This document shows positions 47,011-55,570 of a stretch of DNA of 64,000 nt, one piece after another. Source of the stretch: Nitrospinaceae bacterium (GTDB taxonomy: Bacteria > Nitrospinota > Nitrospinia > Nitrospinales > Nitrospinaceae). Every line of letters begins with the position of its first letter. The stretch's first letter is position 1. A program made the translations under genes and the position numbers. Location: positions 21,909 to 85,908 of the forward strand of contig JAJDBJ010000030.1 of NCBI GenBank assembly GCA_029261395.1, given 5' to 3'. Below the pieces are notes generated by a model. It saw only the letters and a list, made by a program, of their open reading frames with translations, ran no database searches and was not told the DNA's origin.

Positions 47011-47549
47011 CCAACGAAGAAATTAAAGAGCAACTCGAAGCGACTTTTGGTGCCGCGATCACTCATGCTGAGGTGTCGCCTCACGGGGAATGTATTATCC
47101 GCGTGGCGGTCGAACAGTTGCTGGCGGTGATGGAGGATTTGAAGCAAAACAAGGATTTCGATTACCTGTCGCAGATCACCGGCGTTGATTATCTGGAGCA
47201 GGACCGCGAGCCCCGATTCGACGTAGTGTATGAATTGTTCTCCCTGACGAAGGATCGTCATATCCGTGTTCATGTGGGTTTGCCGGAGGACGAGCCGACG
47301 ATTCCCTCGGTCTATCATTTGTGGCGGGGAGCCGATTTTCCCGAGCGGGAGTTGTTCGACATGTTCGGGTTCACCGTTACGGGTCATCCCAACATGAAGC
47401 GATTGATCATGCCGGAGGGTTGGGAAGGGCACCCTCTACTCAAGGATTATCCGTTGACCGTGGAAGAGATCGCCTTTTCCCACAACCCGGACCACAAAAG
47501 CGAACTTATTAAAACTCAAGAAGATGTGAAAGCCGATCCATGGGCGTAA
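47007..47549 (+). CDS. nuoC: NADH-quinone oxidoreductase subunit C
   Basis: This 180-residue protein has the 30-kDa subunit pattern: [40 protein letters not shown] and [20 protein letters not shown], ending [17 protein letters not shown]. It forms part of the peripheral arm next to NuoD and NuoB. NuoC and NuoD are separate here, unlike the fused form in E. coli. It overlaps both neighbours by a few bases. Confidence 0.95.
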   Translation: MTNEEIKEQLEATFGAAITHAEVSPHGECIIRVAVEQLLAVMEDLKQNKDFDYLSQITGVDYLEQDREPRFDVVYELFSLTKDRHIRVHVGLPEDEPTIPSVYHLWRGADFPERELFDMFGFTVTGHPNMKRLIMPEGWEGHPLLKDYPLTVEEIAFSHNPDHKSELIKTQEDVKADPWA

Positions 47550-48742
47550 CTGAGCAAGGCTTACTCGAGCGCGATAAAGACACGATGACCCTCAACATGG
47601 GTCCGCAGCATCCCAGCACACACGGTGTATTCCGCGTGCTTCTGGAGATGGACGGCGAAATTGTGCGAAGCGCCGAGCCGGACATCGGGTTTCTTCACAC
47701 TGGGATCGAAAAGACGGCCGAGAACAAGCGGTACGTGCATTGCATTCCCATGACCGACCGGCTCGATTATCTGAGCCCACCGCAAAACAATCTTGCGTTC
47801 TGCCTGACCGCCGAGAGACTGTTGGGTCTTCAGGAGTTGCCTGCGCGCGCCGATTACCTGCGCGTCATCATGTGCGAACTGGGACGCATCGGCAGTCATC
47901 TGGTATGGCTGGGGACGCACGCGCTGGATATTGGGGCGATGACGGTGTTTCTCTACGCCTGGCGCGAACGCGAGATGATTCTCGATCTGAACGAGATGAT
48001 CTCCGGGGTGCGGATGATGACCAGTTATATCCGTATCGGCGGGGTGGCCAAGGATGCGACGCCGCAATGGCTGGACGGGGTCCGCAAGTTCGTCGACCAT
48101 GTCCCCGGTAAAATTGATGAGTACGAAAGCCTGCTCACCAACAACCCGATCTGGCTCGATCGCACCCGCGGCATCGGCACGATGACCAAAGAGGAAGCGC
48201 TGAACTGGAGCATGAGTGGTCCGGTGCTACGCGCCTCCGGAATTGATTGGGACTGGCGCAAAAAACGGCCCTACTCGCGTTACGACGAATTCAAGTTTGA
48301 TGTTCCCACCCAGGACCACGGCGATGTCTATGACCGTTATCTGGTGCGGGTGGAAGAGATGCGGCAGAGCCGCGAGATCATCAAGCAGGCGCTAGACAAC
48401 CTGCCGGACGGTCCTTACAAAATTGAAGACAACAAAATTTCATTGCCTCCGCGCGACACGCTCCACACAAGTATGGAGTCGTTGATTCATCACTTCAAGC
48501 TGGTGTCCGACGGCGTCAAGGTGCCCAAGGGGTCGGCTTATGTGCCGACAGAAGGCGCGCGTGGGGAAGTCGGGTTTTACATCGTGTCCGACGGTTCCAA
48601 TACCCCTTACCGGATGAAACTGCGTGCGCCGTCGTTCATGGGTATTCCCGGTATGTGCCAAATGATGGAGGGCGCGTTTATCGCCGATGTCGTTGCCATC
48701 ATTGGGAGTATTGATATCGTGATGGGGGAGGTGGATCGCTGA
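47540..48742 (+). CDS. nuoD: NADH-quinone oxidoreductase subunit D
   Basis: This 400-residue 49-kDa subunit lines the quinone site. It has NMGPQHPSTHGVFRVLLEMD, GFLHTGIEKTAENKRY and MCELGRIGSHLVWLGTHALD, and ends SIDIVMGEVDR. It is related to the large subunit of [NiFe] hydrogenases without the metal-binding cysteines. The ATG overlaps the nuoC stop by 10 bases; the stop overlaps nuoE (TGATG). Confidence 0.96.
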   Translation: MGVTEQGLLERDKDTMTLNMGPQHPSTHGVFRVLLEMDGEIVRSAEPDIGFLHTGIEKTAENKRYVHCIPMTDRLDYLSPPQNNLAFCLTAERLLGLQELPARADYLRVIMCELGRIGSHLVWLGTHALDIGAMTVFLYAWREREMILDLNEMISGVRMMTSYIRIGGVAKDATPQWLDGVRKFVDHVPGKIDEYESLLTNNPIWLDRTRGIGTMTKEEALNWSMSGPVLRASGIDWDWRKKRPYSRYDEFKFDVPTQDHGDVYDRYLVRVEEMRQSREIIKQALDNLPDGPYKIEDNKISLPPRDTLHTSMESLIHHFKLVSDGVKVPKGSAYVPTEGARGEVGFYIVSDGSNTPYRMKLRAPSFMGIPGMCQMMEGAFIADVVAIIGSIDIVMGEVDR

Positions 48743-49218
48743 TGTTTGCTTTTAACGACACTTCCGAAACCCGGATCAAAAAAATCATGGCCAAGTATCC
48801 CGAGGACCGAAAGGTCTCGGCGCTCCTGCCTTTGCTGACGCTGGCGCAGGCGCAGGAAGGGTATGTCACGCCGGAAGCGATGGTCGAAATCGGCCAGCGT
48901 CTGGATGTCTCTCCGGCCTACGTCGAATCGGTTTGTACTTTTTATACGATGTACTACACTAAGCCGGTCGGCAAGTACGTGGTCAAGTTTTGCATCAACA
49001 TCAGTTGTCACCTCAACGGGTGCGACAACCTGATGGAATACGCCGAGAAAAAACTGGGAATCAAGGAAGGCGAGACCACCCCGGATAAAAAATTCACCCT
49101 GCTCAAGGAAGAATGCCTGGCCGCCTGTACCGAGGCGCCGGTGATGCAGGTCAACAACAAGTATCACGTTAATATGACTCCGGAAAAGATCGATCAGGTT
49201 CTGGGGTCTTACAAGTAA
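48742..49218 (+). CDS. nuoE: NADH-quinone oxidoreductase subunit E
   Basis: This 158-residue thioredoxin-like protein holds a 2Fe-2S cluster (N1a). The cysteines lie in KFCINISCHLNGC and EECLAACTEAPVMQV. The N-terminal helical bundle (VSALLPLLTLAQAQEGYVTP) matches the family. With NuoF and NuoG it forms the NADH-oxidising module. It ends 6 bases before nuoF. Confidence 0.95.
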   Translation: MFAFNDTSETRIKKIMAKYPEDRKVSALLPLLTLAQAQEGYVTPEAMVEIGQRLDVSPAYVESVCTFYTMYYTKPVGKYVVKFCINISCHLNGCDNLMEYAEKKLGIKEGETTPDKKFTLLKEECLAACTEAPVMQVNNKYHVNMTPEKIDQVLGSYK

Positions 49219-49224
49219 AAGCTT

Positions 49225-50496
49225 ATGACTGAGATTCTATTCAAAGCCATCAATACTCCGAACCTGACGTCGATCGACGTGTATGAGCAAACACTCGATG
49301 GATACCAGTCTCTCAAGAAAGCCTTCGAGAAAAAGCCCGAAGAGATGGTGGAGCTGGTCAAGGCTTCCGGCCTGCGGGGACGCGGTGGAGCGGGGTTCCC
49401 CACGGGTCTCAAGTGGAGTTTTCTCGCCAAGGATGTGTTTCCGCGCTACCTCGCCTGCAACGCTGACGAGTCGGAGCCCGGCACCTGCAAGGACCGCGAA
49501 CTCATCATGAAGAATCCGCACCTTCTGATCGAAGGGATGATTCTGTGTTCCTACGCCTGTCAGATCGAAACGGGTTACCTTTATATGCGCGGCGAGTTCT
49601 GGGAATACGAGGAGCTCATGGACAAGGCCATCGACGACGCGTACGCCAAGGGTTATCTCGGTAAAAATATTATGGGAACCGGGTTCAATCTCGACCTCTA
49701 CACGCATATGGGCGCGGGCGCCTACATTTGTGGTGAGGAGTCGGCATTGTTGACCTCACTCGAAGGGTATCGGGGCGAGCCGCGATTGAAACCGCCGTTT
49801 CCTGCTGTCGAAGGATTGTATGGCAAGCCGACCATCGTCAATAACGTCGAAACGTTGTGCGCCATACCGTTTATCACTAGGAACGGCCCCGAGGCATACT
49901 CGGCGATCGGGACTGAAAAGAGCAAGGGGACGAAACTGGTCAGCGTGTCCGGTCACGTCAACAAGCCGGGAAATTATGAAATTCCGTTGGGCACGCCCAC
50001 CATCGACCTGATCGAAAAATATGCCGGTGGCATTCGCAATGGCAACAAGCTGAAAGCATTTATCCCCGGCGGTTCCTCGGTGCCCATGTTGCCGGCATCG
50101 AAAGCGGATACTCCGTACGATTACGAATCGTTGATGGAGGCGGGCACGATGCTGGGTTCCGGTGCGTTGATTGTGATAGACGACACCGCCAACGTGGTTA
50201 CCGAAGCGTTGGGGCTGGCTCATTTTTATATGCATGAATCGTGCGGCAAATGCACCCCCTGTCGAGAAGGCACGCGCTGGATGTATCAGATTCTGACCGA
50301 TATCAACAATAAGCAAGGTAAACCGGAGCAGGTGGAACTGTTGAGCGATATTTGCGACAACATGTCGTTCAAATGTTTTTGTCCGTTGGGCGATGCCGCT
50401 GTTGCTCCGGTGATCAGCAGTATTAAGTATTTTCCTGAAGACTATGAGGAATTGATTGGCTCCATGAAAACTGCGCAACCGGTAGGGACTCCTTAA
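49225..50496 (+). CDS. nuoF: NADH-quinone oxidoreductase subunit F
   Basis: This 423-residue subunit binds NADH, FMN and cluster N3. It shows GLRGRGGAGFPTGLKWSFLA (FMN/NAD glycine-rich loop), CNADESEPGTCKDRELIM, GAGAYICGEESALLTSLEG and the cluster motif HESCGKCTPCREGT with a fourth cysteine in SFKCFCPLGDAA. This is where electrons enter from NADH, or leave during reverse electron flow. It abuts nuoG with no gap. Confidence 0.97.
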   Translation: MTEILFKAINTPNLTSIDVYEQTLDGYQSLKKAFEKKPEEMVELVKASGLRGRGGAGFPTGLKWSFLAKDVFPRYLACNADESEPGTCKDRELIMKNPHLLIEGMILCSYACQIETGYLYMRGEFWEYEELMDKAIDDAYAKGYLGKNIMGTGFNLDLYTHMGAGAYICGEESALLTSLEGYRGEPRLKPPFPAVEGLYGKPTIVNNVETLCAIPFITRNGPEAYSAIGTEKSKGTKLVSVSGHVNKPGNYEIPLGTPTIDLIEKYAGGIRNGNKLKAFIPGGSSVPMLPASKADTPYDYESLMEAGTMLGSGALIVIDDTANVVTEALGLAHFYMHESCGKCTPCREGTRWMYQILTDINNKQGKPEQVELLSDICDNMSFKCFCPLGDAAVAPVISSIKYFPEDYEELIGSMKTAQPVGTP

Positions 50497-52953
50497 ATGA
50501 ATACTGCGACGCAAACCGATACGGTTACATTGACCATCGACGGCAAAACCGTAACGGTCCCCAAAGGGACCATGGTGGTGGATGCCGCCAAAACGGTGGA
50601 TATCGAAATCCCGGTTTTCTGTTATCACGAAAAACTCGGACCCTTCGGTTGTTGCCGGATGTGTCTGATCGAAGTGGAAAAGATGCCGAAGATGATCACC
50701 GCATGTACGCTGGCGGCGGGCGAGGGCATGGTGGTTAAAACCACCACGGAAAAAGTTGAAAAAGCACAGAAGGGTGTGTTGGAGTTTACATTGCTCAATC
50801 ATCCGCTGGATTGCCCGGTGTGCGACAAGGGCGGTGAGTGTCCGCTTCAGGACAACACGTTCAAGTTTGGCCCGCCGGATACGCGCATGGAGTACAACCG
50901 GTTCAACCGCGAAAAGGCCACGCCGCTCAGCCCGGTGATTACCATCGACCGCGAACGATGTATCGCCTGCCAACGGTGTACGCGCTATAGCGACATCATT
51001 GAAAAAGATCAGGCATTGGTCATGCGCAACCGCGGATTTCAAAATCGTGTGTCCACTTTCAAAGATCAACCGTATGACACCCGATTTTCCGGTAATGTCA
51101 TCGATATTTGCCCGGTAGGCGCGTTGACCAATACCGATTTTCGTTTCACCGCGCGGACGTGGGATCTCACCAACACCAATACCCTGTGCGGACACTGCGC
51201 CTGCAACTGCAATATGACGCTCGGCACGCGCCTCAACGAAATGAAACGCGTCACCACCCGGCCCAACGATCTGGTGGACGACGGCTGGATTTGCGATAAG
51301 GCCCGCTGGGGATACGATTTTACCAAGAGCAAAAACCGGATCACTCAACCCCGGAAGCAGGGGCAGTCTGTGGGCATTCAGGAAGCCTGCACGGAAGTGG
51401 CGGCGTCTCTCCAGAAAATTGTGGAAGCACACGGACCCAGTAGTGTCGGGTTCATCGGTTCCGGGTACGGGTTGAACGAAGATTTGTACTCTTATCAGAA
51501 ACTGTTCCGGACCAACCTCGGCACCAACAACATCGATCACAAAACCTATACCGACACGCCGGGCCTGCCGGTGGCGCATTTTGATCTGCTGGATGTGGAA
51601 ACGTCTGACTTGGTGGTGTTGATCGCCAGCGATCCGACAGAGGAACTGCCGATTCTCGACCTGCGTCTCAAAAAAGCGATGACACGGAAAGGCGTCCAAA
51701 TGATCGTGCTGAACGATCAGCAAACGTTGATGGACAAATATGCCAGCCTGTCCCTGCGTTACAACGTTGGATCAGATGGCGTTCTGCTGGCCGGACTGAA
51801 CACGGCCTTACAGGGGCAATCGGCGGAATCAGATTTGGAATCGACCACCGGCGTTTCCTCCAATCAATTGCAAGCGGTTGCAGAGAAGATCAAAAGCGCG
51901 GGCAAAGTCTGCGTGATTTATAATCCCGTCGCGTTGACCGGTTCCTCCATTCATACGTTAAAACAATGTTTAGCCACAGCAGGTGGACTGGCGGAGACGA
52001 CGGTCGGCGCGATGCCTGCGGCTCCGGTCACCAACTCGGTGGGGGCCATGGATATGGGTGTTCTTCCGGATGTTTATCCCGGCGGTCTCGCATTGACCGA
52101 TGGCGACGCGATCAAAGCCAAATGGGGTGACACCGCGCCGCTGGAAAAAGGATTGTCGGCTTTGGAGATGATCGAGAAGGCCAAGTCGGGTGAGTTGAAA
52201 GCGTTGATCGTGTACCGCTCCAACCCGGTGGTCGATTTCCCCAGTGGTCATGAGGTCGGTGAGGCGCTCAAAAAACTCGATTTGCTGGTGGTGCACGACA
52301 TGATGGAAACCGAAACCGCGAAGCTGGCGCAGATCGTTCTGCCCTCCAACGGACCCGGTTTCGATGAAGGCACCACCACCAACATTGGCGGACGGGTGCA
52401 ACTGCGCACCAAAGGATTGACGACGGATAACCCCGCCGACTGGAAAATCGTTTCCATGATCGCCAAAGAACTGGGGCAGGAGACCGCGCCAAAAGACGTG
52501 CATGCGGTAACGGCGGAAATCGCCGAAAAGGTCACCGGGTATCAGGAGATCAAACGTTCCGCGATTCGCAAGCAAGGTAAAAACCGGGAGGCTGTTGCAT
52601 CGGCCAATGGCGCATCCGCGTCCGATGGAACCCATACCGGCAGTGGATTGATCCTGCGCGTGGCGGATGTGTTGTTCAGTCACGACAAGATACTCGACGC
52701 CGAATCGAACCTGGCGCATCAGTTTCAACCGTCCACCGTGCATCTGCATACCAGCGATGCCGAGCAGTTCGGCGTGAAGGAAGGTGACGAAGTGCGTGTC
52801 ACCGGCAACGGGCACGAAGTGAAAGCCGAAGTCCGCATTTCCAACCGGTGTAATCCGGGTGGATTAGTGCTTCCGAAAGTTTCCGACGAGCAGGGTGTGA
52901 TGTCTCTCGCCGAAGCGGGAAAAGCTGTCAGCTGGGTGACGATTAGAAAATAA
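50497..52953 (+). CDS. nuoG: NADH-quinone oxidoreductase subunit G
   Basis: This 818-residue subunit has an N-terminal 2Fe-2S ferredoxin domain (FCYHEKLGPFGCCRMCLIEV), the His-Cys 4Fe-4S region (NHPLDCPVCDKGGECPLQDN), a second set CIACQRCTRYSDII with ICPVGALTNTDFR, and a molybdopterin-oxidoreductase-like C-terminal domain. That domain begins with the four-cysteine N7-type site CGHCACNCNMTLGT...WICDKARWGYDF and is followed by a C-terminal aspartate-decarboxylase-like barrel (about 715-818). N7 and the long C-terminal part are retained. Confidence 0.95.
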   Translation: MNTATQTDTVTLTIDGKTVTVPKGTMVVDAAKTVDIEIPVFCYHEKLGPFGCCRMCLIEVEKMPKMITACTLAAGEGMVVKTTTEKVEKAQKGVLEFTLLNHPLDCPVCDKGGECPLQDNTFKFGPPDTRMEYNRFNREKATPLSPVITIDRERCIACQRCTRYSDIIEKDQALVMRNRGFQNRVSTFKDQPYDTRFSGNVIDICPVGALTNTDFRFTARTWDLTNTNTLCGHCACNCNMTLGTRLNEMKRVTTRPNDLVDDGWICDKARWGYDFTKSKNRITQPRKQGQSVGIQEACTEVAASLQKIVEAHGPSSVGFIGSGYGLNEDLYSYQKLFRTNLGTNNIDHKTYTDTPGLPVAHFDLLDVETSDLVVLIASDPTEELPILDLRLKKAMTRKGVQMIVLNDQQTLMDKYASLSLRYNVGSDGVLLAGLNTALQGQSAESDLESTTGVSSNQLQAVAEKIKSAGKVCVIYNPVALTGSSIHTLKQCLATAGGLAETTVGAMPAAPVTNSVGAMDMGVLPDVYPGGLALTDGDAIKAKWGDTAPLEKGLSALEMIEKAKSGELKALIVYRSNPVVDFPSGHEVGEALKKLDLLVVHDMMETETAKLAQIVLPSNGPGFDEGTTTNIGGRVQLRTKGLTTDNPADWKIVSMIAKELGQETAPKDVHAVTAEIAEKVTGYQEIKRSAIRKQGKNREAVASANGASASDGTHTGSGLILRVADVLFSHDKILDAESNLAHQFQPSTVHLHTSDAEQFGVKEGDEVRVTGNGHEVKAEVRISNRCNPGGLVLPKVSDEQGVMSLAEAGKAVSWVTIRK

Positions 52954-52976
52954 TTTCGAGTTGGAGAGGGTTTGCG

Positions 52977-54002
52977 TTGATCGACGATATTCTAAATTTC
53001 CTGGACCCGTACTGGTGGCTCATCATCGGTGTCGTGAAAGCGGTGATCATCGCTGTCGGGTTGCTATCGACCGTGCCGTTGCTGGTATGGTTGGAGCGGC
53101 GGCTGATGGGCCGGTTTCAGGTGCGCCTCGGACCCAACCGCGTCGGGCCGTTGGGATTAGGGCAGGCGTTGGCCGATGCGATCAAGCTTTTGTTCAAGGA
53201 GAATATCGTTCAGAGTTCGGCGGACAAGTTTTTGTTCTATCTGGCGCCAGCGGTTGTGGTGTTCACGGCGATCGTAACGTTCTCCGCCATTCCGTTTGGT
53301 GAGCCGTTTGAAGTGGGCGGGGAGAGCATCGGACTGTGGGGGGCGAATCTTAATATCGGCCTCCTGTTTATCTTCGCTGTTTCATCGATGGGTATTTACG
53401 GGATCGTCCTTGCCGGGCTTTCTTCGAACAACAAATATTCGCTGATGGGCGGTTTGCGTTCTTCAGCACAGATGATCAGTTACGAATTGACGCTCGGCCT
53501 GTCGGCCTTGTGTGTGGTGCTCATGAGCGGCTCTCTCAACTTGTACGATATTGTGAAAAGCCAAAGTGATATGCCTTATGCAATCCCCCTGTTTCCGGCG
53601 TTCGTCTTGTTTTTTATTGCCGGAGTGGCGGAAACCAACCGGGCGCCGTTCGATTTACCGGAAGCCGAGCAGGAGTTGGTCGCTGGATTTTTCACCGAGT
53701 ATTCGGGAATGAAGTTCGCCATGTTCTTCATGGGTGAGTATATCAACATGATCACCATGAGCGCTCTTATTACGATTCTATTTCTCGGTGGGTGGAACTC
53801 CTATATCGGGTTCGATATTCCCATTCTGGTGTTTGCATTCAAAGTATTCTTGTTGTTGTGTGTGTTCATTTGGTTGCGGTCGACATTTCCCCGCATCCGG
53901 TATGACCGGTTGATGACGTTCGGTTGGAAAATTCTTCTGCCGACGTCCCTGGTCACTATGCTGGCTTATAGCGCTATCAAGGTACTCGTGATAGACGCCT
54001 GA
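52977..54002 (+). CDS. nuoH: NADH-quinone oxidoreductase subunit H
   Basis: This 341-residue membrane subunit has eight helices and the quinone-channel motifs LERRLMGRFQVRLGPNRVGP, SSNNKYSLMGGLRSSAQMIS, ETNRAPFDLPEAEQELVAGF and TEYSGMKFAMFFMGEY. It connects the quinone site to the proton pumps. The start is TTG at 52977, 8 bases after GGAGAGGG; no ATG is available near the family N-terminus. Confidence 0.96.
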   Translation: MIDDILNFLDPYWWLIIGVVKAVIIAVGLLSTVPLLVWLERRLMGRFQVRLGPNRVGPLGLGQALADAIKLLFKENIVQSSADKFLFYLAPAVVVFTAIVTFSAIPFGEPFEVGGESIGLWGANLNIGLLFIFAVSSMGIYGIVLAGLSSNNKYSLMGGLRSSAQMISYELTLGLSALCVVLMSGSLNLYDIVKSQSDMPYAIPLFPAFVLFFIAGVAETNRAPFDLPEAEQELVAGFFTEYSGMKFAMFFMGEYINMITMSALITILFLGGWNSYIGFDIPILVFAFKVFLLLCVFIWLRSTFPRIRYDRLMTFGWKILLPTSLVTMLAYSAIKVLVIDA

Positions 54003-54012
54003 GGTAATTTAT

Positions 54013-54510
54013 ATGATACAAGCTGTGATTAAAGGGGCGTACAACCTGCTAGTTGGGATGGGCGTCACTTTCAAAAATATGCTGTCGAAGCCGGTGACCT
54101 TTCAGTATCCGGAACAGAAACGGGTGATGCCGGAGCGTTACCGCGGGCGTCATTTTCTGAACCGGGATGAAGAGGGTCTGGAAAAGTGCATCGGGTGCAG
54201 TCTGTGTTCCATTAATTGCCCGGTGAATTGTATCCATGTGGTTTCGGCGGAGAATGATCCTAACAACCCCGTGTCCAAAGGGGAACGTTACGCGGAGGTG
54301 TACGAGATCAACCTTCTGCGTTGCATTTACTGTGGGTACTGCGAAGAGGCGTGCCCGGTGGACGCGGTGGTCCTGCGGGAGCATTACGAGCTCGCCGATT
54401 ACGATCGAAAAACATATATTGCGACCAAGGGGGATCTCCTGGTCTATCCCGAGCCGAACGTGTTCAGCGTGAATTTTCTGGGCAACACGGAAATCACGAA
54501 TAAGAAATAA
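54013..54510 (+). CDS. nuoI: NADH-quinone oxidoreductase subunit I
   Basis: This 165-residue subunit carries two 4Fe-4S clusters (N6a, N6b): CIGCSLCSINCPVNCIHVVS and CIYCGYCEEACPVDAVVLRE. An amphipathic N-terminal helix (LLVGMGVTFKNMLSKPVTF) lies along the membrane. It passes electrons from NuoG to NuoB. A gap of 162 bases to nuoJ follows, the largest in the operon. Confidence 0.96.
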   Translation: MIQAVIKGAYNLLVGMGVTFKNMLSKPVTFQYPEQKRVMPERYRGRHFLNRDEEGLEKCIGCSLCSINCPVNCIHVVSAENDPNNPVSKGERYAEVYEINLLRCIYCGYCEEACPVDAVVLREHYELADYDRKTYIATKGDLLVYPEPNVFSVNFLGNTEITNKK

Positions 54511-54672
54511 CGCTGGGCTTTCTTTTTCATTATTGGATCAAGAAACGGCAGTGAATGATTCTGCCGGGTTGAATAGAGAGGTGTTCCGCAAATGTCTTGT
54601 GGAATCGGACAGGGTGGGAGTTTTTGTGTTTAAAGCTGGTGTTTTCCCGGATGTGGAGAAGAGAGTGCACTC
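54511..54672 (+). other. Intra-operon gap with two hairpins between nuoI and nuoJ
   Basis: CGGCAG (54546-54551) and CTGCCG (54561-54566) form a perfect stem. About 10 bases on, TTCCGCAA and TTGTGGAA (about 54583-54603) form another with one G-U pair. No T-run follows either, so transcription should continue; the hairpins could stabilise or process the mRNA between the peripheral-arm and membrane-arm genes. Confidence 0.45.
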
Positions 54673-55263
54673 ATGATGGAATTTTTAGATCAGCTGTGGT
54701 CGTTCAACCTGGACCGCGAAACCGTGTACGGCTTGTTTCAACAGAGTCTCGTGTTCATTATTGGCATGACGGCGATTCTGGCCAGCCTCGGGGTCATCCT
54801 CTGCGCGTCTCCCATTTACAGCGCTCTCTACCTGATCGGCAACATGGTGTGCCTCGCCATGCTGTTTCTTTTATTCAATGCCGAATTTCTGGCAGTTGTG
54901 CAGGTAGTCGTATACGCCGGGGCGGTGATGATTCTGTTCCTGTTTATCATTGCGTTATTGGGCTCAAAAGAAGAGAAGAGGGAGTTGTCGTTCCAGAATT
55001 TCACAGCGCTGTCATTTGTCGGTCTGCTGTTCGGCGAACTGTTGATGTCTATGATGGTGGGAGAAACCAAACCGGTATTGGGGCAGGTGACGCCGGAAGT
55101 AGTGCAACAGGTGGGCAGTGCCAAGGCGATCGGTATCGAGCTGTTTTCCAACCATATCGTTCCGTTTGAGCTGGCATCTCTGTTGTTGCTGGTGGCGGCG
55201 GTGGGGATCATCAGTCTGGCCAAATTCTCCTACAAACCGTTACGAAAACGCACGAGGACTTGA
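54673..55263 (+). CDS. nuoJ: NADH-quinone oxidoreductase subunit J
   Basis: This 196-residue membrane protein has five helices. Family marks include ILASLGVILCASPIYSALYL and FLAVVQVVVYAGAVMILFLF, the latter holding the pi-bulge helix that couples quinone reduction to proton flow. It ends KFSYKPLRKRTRT. The start ATGATGG at 54673 follows a GGAGAAGAG ribosome site. Its stop overlaps the upstream alternative start of nuoK. Confidence 0.94.
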   Translation: MMEFLDQLWSFNLDRETVYGLFQQSLVFIIGMTAILASLGVILCASPIYSALYLIGNMVCLAMLFLLFNAEFLAVVQVVVYAGAVMILFLFIIALLGSKEEKRELSFQNFTALSFVGLLFGELLMSMMVGETKPVLGQVTPEVVQQVGSAKAIGIELFSNHIVPFELASLLLLVAAVGIISLAKFSYKPLRKRTRT

Positions 55264-55265
55264 TC

Positions 55266-55565
55266 ATGGGAAGCGAATTTGTATTGTTTATCAGCGCGGC
55301 AATATTTTCCATAGGGTCCGTGGGGTTTGTCATTCGCAAAAACCCACTGGTCATGTTCATGTCCGTAGAGTTGATGCTGAACGCGGTGAATTTTCTGCTG
55401 ATCGGGTACTCCAGTTTTTTAAATTCGTTGGACGGCCAAATATTCGCGCTCATTATCATGACCGTGGCGGCGGCAGAGGTGGTAGTCGGCCTCGCTATCA
55501 TATTGACCATTTTTCGCACCCGGCATGAGCTGGATGTGGACCGTATCAATACATTGAAAGGGTAA
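55266..55565 (+). CDS. nuoK: NADH-quinone oxidoreductase subunit K
   Basis: This 99-residue, three-helix protein resembles the Mrp/antiporter subunit C. It has FSIGSVGFVIRKNPLVMFMS, VELMLNAVNFLLIGYSSF and IFALIIMTVAAAEVVVGLAI with the conserved membrane glutamates. The ATG at 55266 is preferred (GAGG 8 bases before); a TTG at 55260 overlapping the nuoJ stop is an alternative start. Confidence 0.95.
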   Translation: MGSEFVLFISAAIFSIGSVGFVIRKNPLVMFMSVELMLNAVNFLLIGYSSFLNSLDGQIFALIIMTVAAAEVVVGLAIILTIFRTRHELDVDRINTLKG

Positions 55566-55570
55566 TCGGC

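Noticed and set aside
49756..51723. Long minus-strand open frame opposite nuoF and nuoG
   Set aside because: Although 655 codons long, it lies exactly opposite two well-identified complex I genes and its translation has no motifs. It is a mirror effect of codon bias on the coding strand.
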